64,000 bases of DNA from Lacinutrix sp. (GCF_029238095.1 NZ_JAQWGS010000026.1:240135-304134); one strand, 5' to 3'; numbered from the stretch's first letter, positions 17,819 through 28,980 are shown. Notes: a model not told the origin generated them from the letters alone. Numbers and translations: made by a program.

Positions 17819-19723
17819 TTATTTTACCTCTTCGAAATCTACATCTTCAACATTGTCACCTTCTGCTTGAGCTGGTTCTCCTGCTCCTGCTTCTGGTCCT
17901 GCTGCTCCACCTTGAGCTTCAGCTTGTGCTTTATACATTTCTTCACTAGCTACTTTCCAAGCTTCGTTAATTTTCTCTAACGCTGGCTCTATAACTGCGA
18001 TATCTTTAGTTTCATAAGCCTTTTTCAATTCTTCTAAAGCGTCTTCAATTGGTGCTTTTTTATCATTAGATAATTTATCACCAAATTCTTTTAATTGCTT
18101 TTCAGTTTGAAAAATCATAGAATCTGCTTCGTTTAATTTCTTAGCATTTTCTGCTGCTTTAGCATCTGCATCTGCATTAGCTTCAGCATCAGCTTTCATT
18201 TTTTGAATTTCTTCTTCAGTTAATCCAGAAGACGCTTCGATTCTAATGTCTTGTGTCTTGTTTGTTGCTTTATCTGTTGCAGAAACTTTAATAATTCCGT
18301 TAGCATCAATATCAAAGGTTACTTCAATTTGAGGTGTTCCTCTTTGTGCTGGAGGAATACCGTCTAAATGAAAACGACCAATAGTTTTATTGTCTGCAGC
18401 CATAGCACGTTCTCCTTGTAACACGTGGATTTCTACTGAAGGTTGATTATCTGCTGCAGTAGAGAATACTTGCGACTTTTTAGTAGGTATTGTTGTATTG
18501 GCTTCAATAAGTTTTGTCATTACGTTACCCATTGTTTCAATACCTAAAGATAAAGGTGTTACATCTAAAAGTAATACATCTTTAACATCTCCAGATAAAA
18601 CTCCACCTTGTATTGCTGCTCCTAAAGAGACCACTTCATCAGGATTTACACCTTTTGAAGGTGTTTTTCCAAAGAACTTTTCTACTGCTTGTTGTACTGC
18701 TGGAATACGTGTAGATCCACCAACTAAAATAACTTGATCGATATCGCTTTTAGATAAACCTGCAGCTTTTAAAGCTGTAGCACATGGCTCAATTGTTCTT
18801 TTTACTAAATCGTCAATTAACTGTTCGAATTTAGATCGTGTTAATGTACGCACTAAGTGTTTTGGTCCACTAGCAGTAGCTGTAATGTATGGTAAATTAA
18901 TTTCAGTTGATTCAGAAGATGATAATTCAATTTTCGCTTTTTCTGCAGCTTCTTTAACACGTTGTAAAGACATTGCATCTTTACGTAAATCCATACCTTC
19001 TTCTGCATTGAACTCATCTGCTAACCAATCTATAATTTTTTGGTCTACATCGTCTCCACCTAAATGCGTATCTCCATCTGTAGATAACACTTCAAATACA
19101 CCATCTCCTAATTCTAGGATAGATACATCATGTGTTCCTCCACCAAAATCGAATACTACTATTTTTTGGTCTGTTCCTTTTTTGTCCATACCATAAGCTA
19201 AAGCTGCTGCTGTTGGCTCATTAATAATTCGACGTACCTTTAAACCTGCAATTTCTCCAGCTTCTTTTGTAGCTTGACGTTGTGCATCGTTAAAATATGC
19301 TGGTACAGTAATTACTGCTTCACTTACTGAAGTTCCTAAATAATCTTCAGCAGTTTTTTTCATTTTTTGTAATACCATTGCAGATAATTCTTGAGGTGTG
19401 TATAAACGACCATCAATATCCACACGAGGTGTGTCATTATCTCCTTTTACTACTTTATATGGTACACGCTCTGCCTCTTTTTTAGATTCAGAATACTTGT
19501 TACCCATAAAACGTTTAACAGAATAAACTGTTTTAGTTGGATTAGTTACTGCTTGTCTTTTAGCTGGATCTCCAACTTTAATTTCACCACCTTCTACAAA
19601 GGCAATTACAGATGGAGTTGTTCTTTTACCTTCTGCATTTGGGATAACTACTGGCTCGTTACCTTCCATTACAGAAACGCAAGAGTTGGTAGTTCCTAAA
19701 TCGATTCCAATAATCTTACTCAT
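17819..19723 (-). CDS. dnaK: Chaperone protein DnaK (Hsp70)
   Basis: Full-length Hsp70 of 634 residues. The N-terminal ATPase domain has [17 protein letters not shown], the phosphate loop [14 protein letters not shown] and the adenosine site [14 protein letters not shown]. The substrate-binding domain follows with [13 protein letters not shown], then a lid and a Gly/Ala-rich tail ending [11 protein letters not shown]. No dnaJ or grpE is adjacent. The upstream region holds a TGACAT/ATGTCA palindrome (19821-19833) and a small hairpin (19742-19761) in the leader. Confidence 0.98.
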   Translation of the reverse strand: MSKIIGIDLGTTNSCVSVMEGNEPVVIPNAEGKRTTPSVIAFVEGGEIKVGDPAKRQAVTNPTKTVYSVKRFMGNKYSESKKEAERVPYKVVKGDNDTPRVDIDGRLYTPQELSAMVLQKMKKTAEDYLGTSVSEAVITVPAYFNDAQRQATKEAGEIAGLKVRRIINEPTAAALAYGMDKKGTDQKIVVFDFGGGTHDVSILELGDGVFEVLSTDGDTHLGGDDVDQKIIDWLADEFNAEEGMDLRKDAMSLQRVKEAAEKAKIELSSSESTEINLPYITATASGPKHLVRTLTRSKFEQLIDDLVKRTIEPCATALKAAGLSKSDIDQVILVGGSTRIPAVQQAVEKFFGKTPSKGVNPDEVVSLGAAIQGGVLSGDVKDVLLLDVTPLSLGIETMGNVMTKLIEANTTIPTKKSQVFSTAADNQPSVEIHVLQGERAMAADNKTIGRFHLDGIPPAQRGTPQIEVTFDIDANGIIKVSATDKATNKTQDIRIEASSGLTEEEIQKMKADAEANADADAKAAENAKKLNEADSMIFQTEKQLKEFGDKLSNDKKAPIEDALEELKKAYETKDIAVIEPALEKINEAWKVASEEMYKAQAEAQGGAAGPEAGAGEPAQAEGDNVEDVDFEEVK

Positions 19724-19741
19724 AATTTATATTTGTTTTAG

Positions 19742-19761
19742 TTTGCCGCTTTTGCGGAAAT
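19742..19761. repeat. Small palindrome in the dnaK leader, similar to one before lpd
   Basis: CCGC-TTTT-GCGG flanked by T/A runs, reading GCCGCTTTTGCGGAAATG on the plus strand, 20-40 bases upstream of the dnaK ATG. A related palindrome with the same GGAAATG edge lies at 39208-39225 before lpd. The two look like copies of one short dispersed palindromic element, or of a shared leader hairpin. Confidence 0.4.
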
Positions 19762-19820
19762 GTATTTTAATAATTATTTACGTATTGGTTAAAACAATGA
19801 TTATGCCAGTAGAAAAAATG

Positions 19821-19833
19821 TGACATGATGTCA
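19821..19833. promoter_or_regulatory. Candidate operator palindrome upstream of dnaK
   Basis: TGACAT-G-ATGTCA, a perfect 6-base inverted repeat about 100 bases upstream of the dnaK start. Its position fits a heat-shock control site, but I cannot name a regulator. It is not the CIRCE element, which has a 9-base arm. Confidence 0.3.
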
Positions 19834-19912
19834 TATGTTATATTTCTGAAATAATTTAATTTCATCTTACTTTGGTATCAGTTTTGATATAAATTAAATA
19901 AAAACAAATATC

Positions 19913-20407
19913 ATGAAGCGTATATTATCTATTATCACAGTTCTTACATTATTTTTAACATCTTGCGAAGGTCCGCAAGGTCCTCCTGGATTCGACGGTT
20001 TTGATGGCGTCAATTTTGTAGGACAATCTTTTGAAAGAACCATAAGTTTTTCATCTACTAATAATTACCAAGAGTCTTTAGAGGTTCCTCTAAATATTGA
20101 GTTATTTGAATCTGATATGGTATTAGTTTATCATTTAAGAGGTCAAATAGACGGTTTTGATGTCTGGAAACCACTTCCTGAAACTATATATATTAATGCC
20201 GCAGAGGAATTTCAATATAATTTTGAACACAACTTCGATTTTGTTACCATTTTTATTGACTCTCATCCAACTTTTAATTTTAACTTGTTAACAGATAATG
20301 AACGGATTAATCAAACCTTTAGAATTGTGGTTTTACCTGTAGATTTTATAAATAATAGAAACATAGATATTAACAATTATAACGAGATTAAACAATACGT
20401 TAAGTAA
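19913..20407 (+). CDS. Small lipoprotein with a short collagen-like segment
   Basis: A 164-residue protein. The signal peptide ends in a lipobox (FLTSC, Cys18), followed at once by four Gly-x-y triplets (GPQGPPGFDGFDG), then a beta-rich domain of about 130 residues with many aromatic and acidic residues. It is probably anchored in the outer membrane. Similar short lipoproteins are common and unassigned in Flavobacteriia. It is a single gene with its own terminator. Confidence 0.7.
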   Translation: MKRILSIITVLTLFLTSCEGPQGPPGFDGFDGVNFVGQSFERTISFSSTNNYQESLEVPLNIELFESDMVLVYHLRGQIDGFDVWKPLPETIYINAAEEFQYNFEHNFDFVTIFIDSHPTFNFNLLTDNERINQTFRIVVLPVDFINNRNIDINNYNEIKQYVK

Positions 20408-20432
20408 TTAATAAATGTATTACTTAGTATGG

Positions 20433-20464
20433 CAGCTTCATTTAATAATTGAAGCTGTTTTTTT
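20433..20464 (+). terminator. Intrinsic terminator of the collagen-like lipoprotein gene
   Basis: CAGCTTCA / TGAAGCTG stem (20433-20440 and 20450-20457) with a 9-base loop and a run of seven T, 25 bases after the stop codon. Confidence 0.85.
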
Positions 20465-20488
20465 ATGCTTAGAGCTTAGACAAAAAGC

Positions 20489-20496
20489 TATATTTG
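20489..20496 (+). promoter_or_regulatory. Candidate Bacteroidetes -7 element for the serine dehydratase gene
   Basis: TATATTTG matches TAnnTTTG, 25 bases before the ATG and just after the preceding terminator. No clear TTG is seen at the -33 position. Confidence 0.35.
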
Positions 20497-20520
20497 TGTA
20501 ACTAAAACGATATAGTAATT

Positions 20521-21945
20521 ATGGAATGTATTTCGGTTTTCGATATGCTTAAAATTGGAGTAGGACCATCAAGCTCTCACACGTTAGGACCTTGGCGTGC
20601 AGCAGAACGTTGGTTGCATGAGTTAAAAGAAGAAAACGTTTTTAAAGACGTTACTAGAGTTCAAGTCGATTTATATGGTTCACTATCTTTAACAGGAAAA
20701 GGTCATGCCACAGATTTAGCAATCATGCTAGGTTTGAGTGGAAGCGATCCTGAATACATACCAACTGAAACCATAGATATTATCATAGCTTCTATAGATA
20801 ATACCGAAAAACTCGTTTTAGGCAATGAAAAAATAATTGACTTCGATAGACATTCAGAAATTATTTTTAATCGTGTGTTTCTTCCATTTCATTCTAATGC
20901 TATAACATTTACCGCTTTTAAGTTTAATACCGAAATTCACCAATCTACCTTCTATTCTATTGGTGGTGGTTTTGTAATTAAAGAAGAACGAACCATTGAC
21001 GCTGAAAACAAAATTCTAAAAAAAGAATTTCCATTTCCAGTAGATAAAGCTACAGAATTATTGGCCTTTTGTCAATCTGAAAATAAGTCGATTTCTGAAA
21101 TTGTTTTAGAAAATGAAAGATCCCTTAGAGACGACAAGACTATAGATTCTGAACTACAACGCATCTGGCAAACCATGTTAGATTGTATGTTTACTGGTTG
21201 CCATACTGAAGGCACTCTACCTGGAGGATTAAATGTTAGGCGTCGTGCTTTTGATATGCACAAGAATTTAAATATAGAAATGCCTTATGTAACTTCTCAA
21301 GATTGGTTAGAATCTATTAGGCAGAGTGAAGTAAAATTCAGACAAATTTTAAAATGGGTAAGCTGCTTTGCCTTAGCTGTTAATGAAGTCAATGCATCTC
21401 TTGGTCGTGTAGTTACAGCTCCTACAAACGGAAGTGCAGGTGTAATACCATCGGTTTTAATGTATTATTTAGTCATAGAAAACCATGAAGCCAATTTTAA
21501 ACACATCAAGCAGTTTTTACTTGTGGCTGGAGAAATTGGAAGTATTTTTAAAAAAGGAGCAACTATTAGTGCTGCTATGGGTGGATGTCAAGCCGAAATT
21601 GGTGTAAGTTCTGCAATGGCAGCTGGAGCCTTAACAGAGTTACTTGGTGGTACACCAGAACAAGTAATGATTGCTGCCGAAATAGCTATGGAACATCACT
21701 TAGGTTTAACCTGTGACCCAATTGGTGGTTTGGTGCAAATACCATGTATAGAACGTAATAGTATGGGAGCTATTAAAGCCATTAATGCCGCTGAGTTAGC
21801 TTTAGAAACAGATCCAAAAAATACAAAAGTACCTTTAGATAAAGTCGTGGAAACCATGTGGGAAACAGCCAAAGACATGAATAACAAGTATAAAGAAACT
21901 AGCAAAGGTGGATTAGCAGTTAGAGTTAACATGGCAGATTGTTAA
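20521..21945 (+). CDS. L-serine ammonia-lyase (iron-sulfur type)
   Basis: Deaminates L-serine to pyruvate and ammonia using a labile 4Fe-4S cluster. The 474-residue protein has the single-chain order: an N-terminal beta domain beginning with the conserved GPSSSHT (residues 15-21), then the catalytic alpha domain with cluster-type cysteines in [23 protein letters not shown] and [15 protein letters not shown]. The ATG at 20521 gives the standard start. It is expressed alone between a terminator and a convergent gene. Its length and fused domains match the SdaA/SdaB type. Confidence 0.93.
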   Translation: MECISVFDMLKIGVGPSSSHTLGPWRAAERWLHELKEENVFKDVTRVQVDLYGSLSLTGKGHATDLAIMLGLSGSDPEYIPTETIDIIIASIDNTEKLVLGNEKIIDFDRHSEIIFNRVFLPFHSNAITFTAFKFNTEIHQSTFYSIGGGFVIKEERTIDAENKILKKEFPFPVDKATELLAFCQSENKSISEIVLENERSLRDDKTIDSELQRIWQTMLDCMFTGCHTEGTLPGGLNVRRRAFDMHKNLNIEMPYVTSQDWLESIRQSEVKFRQILKWVSCFALAVNEVNASLGRVVTAPTNGSAGVIPSVLMYYLVIENHEANFKHIKQFLLVAGEIGSIFKKGATISAAMGGCQAEIGVSSAMAAGALTELLGGTPEQVMIAAEIAMEHHLGLTCDPIGGLVQIPCIERNSMGAIKAINAAELALETDPKNTKVPLDKVVETMWETAKDMNNKYKETSKGGLAVRVNMADC

Positions 21946-21994
21946 GAAAAAAATATTCAGCAGTGTACAGTTTTCAGTAAATACAGAGTAATGT

Positions 21995-22456
21995 TCATTC
22001 CTTATTGCATCCTTCGCGACGACGTGTGTCTACTAAATAGAAAATTTTCCAAGTATTGTTTTCTTTTATAAGCTGAAAGGAATTAACACCACAATGGCTA
22101 AATTGACCATTAAACCAGAACTGATAGTCTGTCCATGCATTTGCCATATTCCCATCAATTTGAATAGTGTAGTTTAATATTTTTTCTTCAAATTTTTGAT
22201 CTTGAGGTATAGACACAATAGATTTTAAAAATTTAGAATATACTGTAGTTGTTAACTCAAGCGCTCCTTCTCTATTCTTTCCTATGGATTGTAACTTTAT
22301 ATCCTTATAAATTATAGAATTCATTATAGTACTATCTTGCTTATGAAAACCTTCAAAAAAAGTTTCAATAGTTTGTTTAACTTCTGTTTCAGCTTCAGAT
22401 TGCGCAGTAATATTTCCGAAGAAAAAAAGCATGATAATTATAATGTAGTATTTCAT
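21995..22456 (-). CDS. Exported NTF2-like (DUF4440/SnoaL-type) protein
   Basis: A 153-residue protein starting MKYYIIIIMLFFFGNITAQS, a clear signal peptide. It is followed by an NTF2-like fold pattern: the helix AETEVKQTIETFFEGFHKQD and, near the end, WTDYQFWFNGQFSHCGVNSF and WKIFYLVDTRRREGC. The frame is open to an ATG at 22511-22513, but that start would put 19 polar residues before the signal peptide, so the ATG at 22454-22456 is used. No catalytic role can be inferred. It is divergent from panB. Confidence 0.75.
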   Translation of the reverse strand: MKYYIIIIMLFFFGNITAQSEAETEVKQTIETFFEGFHKQDSTIMNSIIYKDIKLQSIGKNREGALELTTTVYSKFLKSIVSIPQDQKFEEKILNYTIQIDGNMANAWTDYQFWFNGQFSHCGVNSFQLIKENNTWKIFYLVDTRRREGCNKE

Positions 22457-22559
22457 AGTAGAATAATTTAAATGCAATGTATTGTTTTTCAGCTTTAAAT
22501 AAAAACTGAACATTATATAGTAATTTAGTATTTTTACATCCTATCTTAAATTAAACTAA

Positions 22560-23378
22560 ATGTCTGTAGCAAAAAAAGAATATAAAAGAGTAACTGTAAA
22601 ATCGTTAGTCGATATGAAAAAACGTGGAGAAAAAATATCTATGTTAACAGCTTACGATTATACCATGGCAAAAATTGTTGATGGAGCTGGAATAGACGTA
22701 ATTTTGGTTGGCGATTCTGCCAGTAATGTTATGGCAGGACACGAAACGACTTTACCTATAACTTTAGACCAAATGATTTATCATGCCTCATCTGTAGTTC
22801 GTGCAATTGAACGTTCTTTAGTTGTTGTAGATTTACCTTTTGGTAGCTACCAGAGTGATCCAAAAGAGGCCTTACGTTCTGCCATAAGAATAATGAAAGA
22901 ATCTGGAGGACACGCTGTTAAAATGGAAGGTGGAAAAGAGGTGAAAGAATCTATTAAACGTATTTTAAATGCTGGAATTCCTGTAATGGGACACTTAGGT
23001 TTAACACCACAATCTATTTATAAATTTGGTACTTATACTGTTCGTGCAAAACAAGAACAAGAAGCACAACAACTTAAAGAAGATGCTCTAATGCTTGAAA
23101 AAGCAGGTTGTTTTGCTATAGTTTTAGAAAAAATACCTGCTAAGTTAGCTCAAGAAGTTGCTAAAAGTGTTTCTATTCCTGTAATAGGTATTGGTGCTGG
23201 AAATGGTGTTGATGGCCAGGTTTTGGTTACTCACGATATGGTTGGGATGACACATGAATTCAATCCGCGTTTTTTAAGACGCTACATGAATTTATATGAA
23301 GAGATGACTACTGCTTTTACGCAATATGGTGAGGATGTTAAAAGTGGAGACTTCCCTAATGATAGTGAACAATACTAA
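22560..23378 (+). CDS. panB: 3-methyl-2-oxobutanoate hydroxymethyltransferase
   Basis: First step of pantothenate synthesis, using methylenetetrahydrofolate to make ketopantoate. The 272-residue TIM-barrel protein has the family marks [34 protein letters not shown] (metal Asp), [15 protein letters not shown] and [15 protein letters not shown]. Length is normal. The next gene, for an RluA enzyme, follows after 200 bases of sequence with no recognisable gene. Confidence 0.95.
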   Translation: MSVAKKEYKRVTVKSLVDMKKRGEKISMLTAYDYTMAKIVDGAGIDVILVGDSASNVMAGHETTLPITLDQMIYHASSVVRAIERSLVVVDLPFGSYQSDPKEALRSAIRIMKESGGHAVKMEGGKEVKESIKRILNAGIPVMGHLGLTPQSIYKFGTYTVRAKQEQEAQQLKEDALMLEKAGCFAIVLEKIPAKLAQEVAKSVSIPVIGIGAGNGVDGQVLVTHDMVGMTHEFNPRFLRRYMNLYEEMTTAFTQYGEDVKSGDFPNDSEQY

Positions 23379-23579
23379 CCTTTTAGTTTTTTTTTTTTTA
23401 AAAGTCCCTAAGCCACAAAGTAATAAAGCAGATTGTGGACATTAAAGCTTGTTAACTTTACTATAATTTCTCTGTGAATCTCAGTTAAAACTTTATGAAT
23501 CTCAGTGTAAAAAAATATTAGGTTAAGTCTTCAGTTATCAGTAAACTCTAGGCATTTTAAATACTTATAACTTATTTCA

Positions 23580-24275
23580 GTGTTAAAAATTCTTTCAAAC
23601 AAATCCAACCTTCAAGTCCTATACGAAGACAATCACATTATTGTAGTCAACAAACGGGCTGGAGATATCGTACAAGGTGATAAAACTGGAGATAAACCAC
23701 TTAGCGATGTTGTTAAAGAATACATTGCAGAAAAATACAATAAGCCAGGCAATGTGTATTTAGGAACCGTTCATAGACTAGACAGACCAACAACTGGCTT
23801 AGTTATTTTTGCTAAAACGAGTAAAGTATTACCTCGATTAAATAAGCTATTCGTCTCTAAAAACATCTCAAAAACCTATTGGGCTTTAGTAAAAAATCAA
23901 CCTGAAAAAGAATCGGACTCTTTAACGCATTGGCTAAAAAAGAATCCTAAAAATAATAAGTCTAAAGCACATATAAACCAAGTACCAGATAGCAAAAAAG
24001 CCATTTTACATTACAAAACTATTAAGACTTTAGATAACTATTTTCTATTAGAGGTGAATTTAGAAACAGGTCGCCACCATCAAATTCGTGTACAATTATC
24101 TAATATTGGTTCTCCCATAAAAGGTGATTTAAAATATGGATTCGATAGAAGTAATAAAGATGCAAGTATTAGCTTACATGCTAGAAATATTAAATTTGTT
24201 CATCCTGTCTCTAAAATTGAATTAGATATCACTGCGCCTTTACCAAAAGATGCTATTTGGGATGCTTGCCTTTAA
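23580..24275 (+). CDS. RluA-family pseudouridine synthase
   Basis: RNA-modifying enzyme of 231 residues. The catalytic-Asp motif is HRLDRPTTG, preceded by LYEDNHIIVVNKRAG and followed by LETGRHHQIRVQLSNIG, all typical of RluA/RluC/RluD. There is no S4 domain, so it is a short RluA-type enzyme; the target RNA site cannot be assigned. The start appears to be GTG (23580-23582), as no ATG precedes the conserved LYEDNH block. Confidence 0.88.
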   Translation: MLKILSNKSNLQVLYEDNHIIVVNKRAGDIVQGDKTGDKPLSDVVKEYIAEKYNKPGNVYLGTVHRLDRPTTGLVIFAKTSKVLPRLNKLFVSKNISKTYWALVKNQPEKESDSLTHWLKKNPKNNKSKAHINQVPDSKKAILHYKTIKTLDNYFLLEVNLETGRHHQIRVQLSNIGSPIKGDLKYGFDRSNKDASISLHARNIKFVHPVSKIELDITAPLPKDAIWDACL

Positions 24276-24306
24276 ATTGCTACATTTACGTAATACTATA
24301 ATTCTT

Positions 24307-25677
24307 ATGATTCCTGAACTATTACAATCTCAAAAAAACTTTTTTAAAACTGGTGACACAATAAATGTAACTTACCGAAAGCTGGTTTTACAACAGTTAA
24401 AAATGGAACTCATAAAACGTGAAAGCGATATTATTGAAGCTTTAGCTAAAGACTTTAAAAAGCCAGCTTTTGAAACTGTGTTAACAGAAACAACTGTTGT
24501 ATTATCTGATTTAGATTTAATGATTAAAAACATTAATAAATGGGCGAAACCAAAACGAGTTAGACCTAGTTTATTAAATTTCCCATCTTCAGATAGATTA
24601 TACTCTGAACCTTACGGACAAACATTAATTATTGCACCTTGGAATTATCCGTACCAATTAGCAATAACACCAATGGTTGCTGCTATTGCAGCAGGAAACA
24701 CAGTGGTTTTGAAGCCTAGTGAACTCACACAAAATACTTCTGCTCTATTAAATAACATAATAAAAACGGTCTTTAAACCAGAACATGTAAGCGTTATAGA
24801 AGGTGGAGTTGATGTTTCTACAATATTATTAGCGCAACGTTGGGATTATATATTCTTTACAGGAAGCGTAAATGTTGGAAAAATAGTAGCAAAAGCTGCA
24901 GCTGAATATTTGACACCTACAACTTTAGAACTAGGTGGCAAAAACCCATGTATTATCGATGAAACTGCAAATATAAAACTAACAGCTAAGCGAATTGTTT
25001 GGGGCAAATTTTTAAATGCAGGACAAACCTGTATAGCTCCAGATTATATATTAATTCATCATAGTAAAAAAGAAGATTTTTATAAAGCTATGAAAACAGA
25101 AATTGAAAAGGCTTACACCAGTGAACCAAAAGCTTCAAGCGATTTTTGCAGAATAGTAAACAAAAAGAATTTTAATCGGTTGGCTAAAATGCTAGACAAT
25201 GAAAATTGTATTATAGGTGGACAGACTGATGCTGAAACAAATTACATCTCTCCTACTTTAATAGATGAACCAAGTTTAGATAGCGAAGTCATGAAAGATG
25301 AGATTTTTGGACCTATCTTACCTGTTCTGGCTTATAAAAATAAACAAGACATTGAAACTATCATTTCTAAATACGAAAAACCTTTATCACTTTATGTTTT
25401 TAGTACAAACACTGCTAAAGCTAGAAAAATTATAGAAACCTTCTCTTTTGGAGGTGGTTGTATTAACGATACTGTAATTCACTTTGCAAACCACAGATTA
25501 CCTTTTGGAGGTGTTGGAAATAGTGGTATTGGAGCCTACCATGGTAAATTGTCTTTCGACACCTTTTCGCATAAAAAAGCAGTTGTAAAAAAAGGAAATT
25601 GGTTAGATTTACCTTTACGATATGCACCTTACACTGGGAAACTTAAAAAAGTGAAGAAGCTATTAAAGTGGCTATAA
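24307..25677 (+). CDS. Aldehyde dehydrogenase, class 3-like
   Basis: NAD(P)-dependent aldehyde dehydrogenase of 456 residues. Visible are the Asn of the oxyanion site in APWNYPYQLAITP, FFTGSVNVGK, the catalytic Glu in LELGGKNPCI, the catalytic Cys in GQTCIAPDY and DEIFGPILPV. The fatty/aromatic aldehyde dehydrogenase (ALDH3) style is suggested by PWNYP and by the hydrophobic C-terminal tail. The frame begins at 24250 inside the pseudouridine synthase gene, but the ATG at 24307 (MIPELLQSQKNFF) gives the normal N-terminus. It follows the synthase gene by 31 bases. Confidence 0.92.
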   Translation: MIPELLQSQKNFFKTGDTINVTYRKLVLQQLKMELIKRESDIIEALAKDFKKPAFETVLTETTVVLSDLDLMIKNINKWAKPKRVRPSLLNFPSSDRLYSEPYGQTLIIAPWNYPYQLAITPMVAAIAAGNTVVLKPSELTQNTSALLNNIIKTVFKPEHVSVIEGGVDVSTILLAQRWDYIFFTGSVNVGKIVAKAAAEYLTPTTLELGGKNPCIIDETANIKLTAKRIVWGKFLNAGQTCIAPDYILIHHSKKEDFYKAMKTEIEKAYTSEPKASSDFCRIVNKKNFNRLAKMLDNENCIIGGQTDAETNYISPTLIDEPSLDSEVMKDEIFGPILPVLAYKNKQDIETIISKYEKPLSLYVFSTNTAKARKIIETFSFGGGCINDTVIHFANHRLPFGGVGNSGIGAYHGKLSFDTFSHKKAVVKKGNWLDLPLRYAPYTGKLKKVKKLLKWL

Positions 25678-25723
25678 GTTACTTTAAAAGTTATTAGTGT
25701 AAAATGAAAACTGAAACTGAAAA

Positions 25724-27262
25724 TTACCCAAGCCAACCTTCTCTATCTAAACTTCTGTATTGAATAGCTTCGCTAATATGACTACCGTTAATATCTTGAA
25801 CACCTTCTAAATCGGCAATCGTGCGAGAGACTTTTAAAATACGATCGTAAGCTCTTGCAGATAGGTTTAAGCGTTCCATTGCTGTTTTTAATAGTGTTTT
25901 TGAGGCATCATCTAACTTACAATGTGTACGAATTTGCTTTACATTCATTTGTGCATTGTAATGTACTGTTTCAGAATCTTCAAAACGTTTTGTTTGCCTT
26001 TCTCTTGCTTTTGTAACTCGTTTTCTAATATCTATAGATGATTCGCCTTTACGTTCATCGGATAATTTATCGAAAGGTACAGGAGTCACTTCTATATGAA
26101 TATCTATTCTATCTAATAAAGGTCCAGAAATTTTACTTAAATAGCGTTGCATTTCTGCTGGACTAGAGGTTACAGGTGAATCTGGATCGTTAAAATAGCC
26201 ACTAGGACTTGGATTCATACTAGCTACCAACATAAATGACGATGGATAAGTCACCGTAAATTTTGCTCTAGAAATAGTGACTTCCCTATCTTCTAAAGGT
26301 TGTCTCATGACTTCTAAAACTTCTCGTTTAAATTCGGGTAATTCATCTAAAAACAAAACACCGTTATGGCATAATGAAATTTCTCCTGGCTGTGGATAAC
26401 TGCCTCCTCCTACAAGTGCCACGTTTGAAATGGTGTGATGTGGACTCCTAAAAGGACGTTGTGCCATTAAGCCAGAATTGGCTTTTACTCGACCTACAAC
26501 CGAATGTATTTTTGTAGTTTCTAAGGCTTCTTTAAGCGACATTGGTGGTAAAATACTTGGCAAACGCTTTGCTAACATGGTTTTTCCTGCGCCTGGAGGA
26601 CCAACTAAAATAATGTTATGTCCACCAGCTGCAGCAATTTCCATACAGCGTTTTATACCTTCTTGGCCTTTTACATCTGCAAAGTCAAAATCTGGATAAT
26701 CTAAATTCTTGTAAAACTCTTCTCGCGTATTAATTATGGTTTCTTCGATAGCTTCATTTTTATCAAAAAAATTAATGATCTGCTTAATATTATCTATTCC
26801 ATAGACTTTAAGGTCATTAACAATAGCTGCTTCTTTTGCATTTTGAATTGGTAAAATAAAGCCTTTAAAACCTTCTTCTTTTGCTTTAATGGCAATTGGC
26901 AAAGCGCCTTTAATAGGTTGCAAACTCCCATCGAGAGAGAGTTCTCCCATTATTAGATAGTCTTCTATATTTTCGGCTTGAATTTGTTTTGATGCTGTAA
27001 GAATACCAATAGCTAAAGTTAAATCGTAAGCAGAGCCTTCCTTTCTTAAATCTGCAGGAGCCATATTAATGGTAATTTTCTTACCAGGAATTTTGTAACC
27101 ATTATTTTGCAAAGCAGCTGCAATACGATAATTACTCTCTTTTATTGCATTATCTGGAAGTCCTACAAGATGATAGCCTATTCCAGCATCTACATTTACT
27201 TCTACAGTTATAGTTGAAGCTTCAACTCCAAAAACAGCACTTGCATAAACTTTTTTTAGCAT
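25724..27262 (-). CDS. YifB/ComM-family AAA+ ATPase (Mg-chelatase-like)
   Basis: A 512-residue protein. The N-terminal Lon-protease-like fold (VEVNVDAGIGYHLVGLPDNA to about residue 170) is followed by an AAA+ Mg-chelatase-like domain with Walker A GPPGAGKTML, Walker B LFLDELPEF and the sensor region LVASMNPSPSGYFND, and then a C-terminal helical domain. ComM of this family is a hexameric helicase promoting branch migration during natural transformation. That role is known for relatives and inferred here. It is convergent with the aldehyde dehydrogenase gene. Confidence 0.9.
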   Translation of the reverse strand: MLKKVYASAVFGVEASTITVEVNVDAGIGYHLVGLPDNAIKESNYRIAAALQNNGYKIPGKKITINMAPADLRKEGSAYDLTLAIGILTASKQIQAENIEDYLIMGELSLDGSLQPIKGALPIAIKAKEEGFKGFILPIQNAKEAAIVNDLKVYGIDNIKQIINFFDKNEAIEETIINTREEFYKNLDYPDFDFADVKGQEGIKRCMEIAAAGGHNIILVGPPGAGKTMLAKRLPSILPPMSLKEALETTKIHSVVGRVKANSGLMAQRPFRSPHHTISNVALVGGGSYPQPGEISLCHNGVLFLDELPEFKREVLEVMRQPLEDREVTISRAKFTVTYPSSFMLVASMNPSPSGYFNDPDSPVTSSPAEMQRYLSKISGPLLDRIDIHIEVTPVPFDKLSDERKGESSIDIRKRVTKARERQTKRFEDSETVHYNAQMNVKQIRTHCKLDDASKTLLKTAMERLNLSARAYDRILKVSRTIADLEGVQDINGSHISEAIQYRSLDREGWLG

Positions 27263-27305
27263 ATTTAAATTCCTTTAGAACTTAAATTTAAAAAAAAGAA
27301 AGAGA

Positions 27306-28931
27306 TTATTTAATATCTAGACTAGTAAATTTAAAACCTTTACCATCAAACAGGCCTTTATCACTTAATTTTAAAGAAGGAATAACTAATAACGCCATAA
27401 ACGATAAGGACATGTAAGGAGCATTAAGCTTGCTTCCCATTTGTTTTGCCTTTTTATCGAGTGCTGCATATTTTGCACCAATGGTTTCACCATCTTGATC
27501 ACTCATTATTCCTGCAACTGGAAGTGCTAGTGTTTTTTCTTCGGAAGCATTAACTGCGCAAATACCTCCTTTTAAATTAATTATTGCATTCACTGCCTTA
27601 CAAATGGAAGCATCATCTACTCCAACAGCAATAATATTGTGAGAATCGTGTCCTACAGAACTGGCTATTGCACCTTCTTTTAGTCCGAAATTTTTTATAA
27701 AAGCAATCGCAGGTTTTTGGTTATTATATCGATTTACAACGGTCATTTTCAGAACATCAGTTTCTGTATTAGAGACTAAGTTTCCGTTTTCTATTAGAGC
27801 ATCTGCAATAATTTCGTTTGTGACTAATTCGCCATCAAAACATTCTATAACTCTGATTTTTTTAGCTGAAGTTTTAAATCTAAAGTTTTCTACATTTTTT
27901 GTATCACAATTAAAATTATTTAGATTATCGAAAACTACATCTGAAATATTTACTTTTCCACGGTCGAAAACTAATTCACCATTTATATAGGTTTGAAGCG
28001 TTTTAAAGTCTTTTAAATCTTTAATTACAATACAATCTGCAGTTTCACCAACTTTTAAAGTCCCAACGTCTAAATTATAATGTTTAATTGGGTTTAAACA
28101 AGCTGCTTGAAGCACTTTAAACACATCGATGCCTTTTTTTACTGCTCTAGCACAAAGCTGATTGATATGACCTAATAATAAATCGTCTGGATGTTTATCG
28201 TCACTACAAAACATTATGTTTTTAAAATGTTCTGGGAGTAAATCTATTAAAGCATCAAAGTTTTTTGCTGCACTGCCTTCACGAATAATCACTTTCATAC
28301 CTTTTTGAAGCTTCTCTAAAGCTTCGTCGAAAGTAAAACATTCATGGTCTGTAGATATTCCTGCTGCTATATATTTGGTAATGTCTTCACCTCTTAAACC
28401 AGGAGCATGACCATCAATAGGTTTGTTATTGTGTTTTGCCCAAGCTATTTTTTTGAGGACTTCTTCATCGTCGAAAAGTACGCCAGGATAATTCATCATT
28501 TCGGCCAGATATTTAATATCTGAATTTGCCATTAAGGTTTTAATGTCATCAGAATCTATTACTGCTCCTGCAGATTCAAAACTAGTTGCAGGAACACAAG
28601 AAGGTGCTCCAAAATTGAATTTAAATGGTGTTTGTTTTCCGTTTTCAATCATAAACTCTACACCTTTTACACCAAGTACATTTGCTATTTCGTGAGGATC
28701 GCTAACCGTTGCAACTGTGCCATGTCTTACTGCTAATTTTGCAAACTCGCTTGGCACTAACATAGAACTTTCTATATGTATGTGAGCATCTATAAAACCT
28801 GGTAAAATGTAATGGTTTACATTATGTTCCTTTTCAACAATAGTCTTTATTATTCCGGCTTCTATAGTGATTTCACCTTTAAATATAAGATGATTTTGAA
28901 TATCTACTATGTTGCCTTTTATTGTTTTCAT
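27306..28931 (-). CDS. ade: Adenine deaminase
   Basis: Amidohydrolase converting adenine to hypoxanthine. The 541-residue protein has metal-binding HIHIESSM after the PGFIDAH strand, [17 protein letters not shown] and [10 protein letters not shown] in the amidohydrolase barrel, and the C-terminal adenine-deaminase domain with [13 protein letters not shown] and GGICAV. Length and domain order match the bacterial Ade family. The start ATG is 28929-28931. It lies downstream of the dsbD terminator. Confidence 0.94.
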   Translation of the reverse strand: MKTIKGNIVDIQNHLIFKGEITIEAGIIKTIVEKEHNVNHYILPGFIDAHIHIESSMLVPSEFAKLAVRHGTVATVSDPHEIANVLGVKGVEFMIENGKQTPFKFNFGAPSCVPATSFESAGAVIDSDDIKTLMANSDIKYLAEMMNYPGVLFDDEEVLKKIAWAKHNNKPIDGHAPGLRGEDITKYIAAGISTDHECFTFDEALEKLQKGMKVIIREGSAAKNFDALIDLLPEHFKNIMFCSDDKHPDDLLLGHINQLCARAVKKGIDVFKVLQAACLNPIKHYNLDVGTLKVGETADCIVIKDLKDFKTLQTYINGELVFDRGKVNISDVVFDNLNNFNCDTKNVENFRFKTSAKKIRVIECFDGELVTNEIIADALIENGNLVSNTETDVLKMTVVNRYNNQKPAIAFIKNFGLKEGAIASSVGHDSHNIIAVGVDDASICKAVNAIINLKGGICAVNASEEKTLALPVAGIMSDQDGETIGAKYAALDKKAKQMGSKLNAPYMSLSFMALLVIPSLKLSDKGLFDGKGFKFTSLDIK

Positions 28932-28947
28932 ATTATAAAAATACAGT

Positions 28948-28974
28948 AAAAAAAATCCTGCAAAAGCAGGATTT
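28948..28974 (-). terminator. Intrinsic terminator of dsbD
   Basis: AAATCCTGC / GCAGGATTT stem with an AAAA loop (28953-28961 and 28966-28974), followed on the minus strand by eight T. It sits directly after the dsbD stop codon. Confidence 0.85.
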
Positions 28975-28980
28975 AATTTG

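Noticed and set aside
23379..23579. The 200-base gap after panB as a riboswitch or small RNA
   Set aside because: It starts with a long T run, but no stable nested helices or known aptamer core could be seen by eye.
24250..24306. N-terminal extension of the aldehyde dehydrogenase
   Set aside because: It overlaps the pseudouridine synthase gene and does not resemble the family start, which fits the ATG at 24307.
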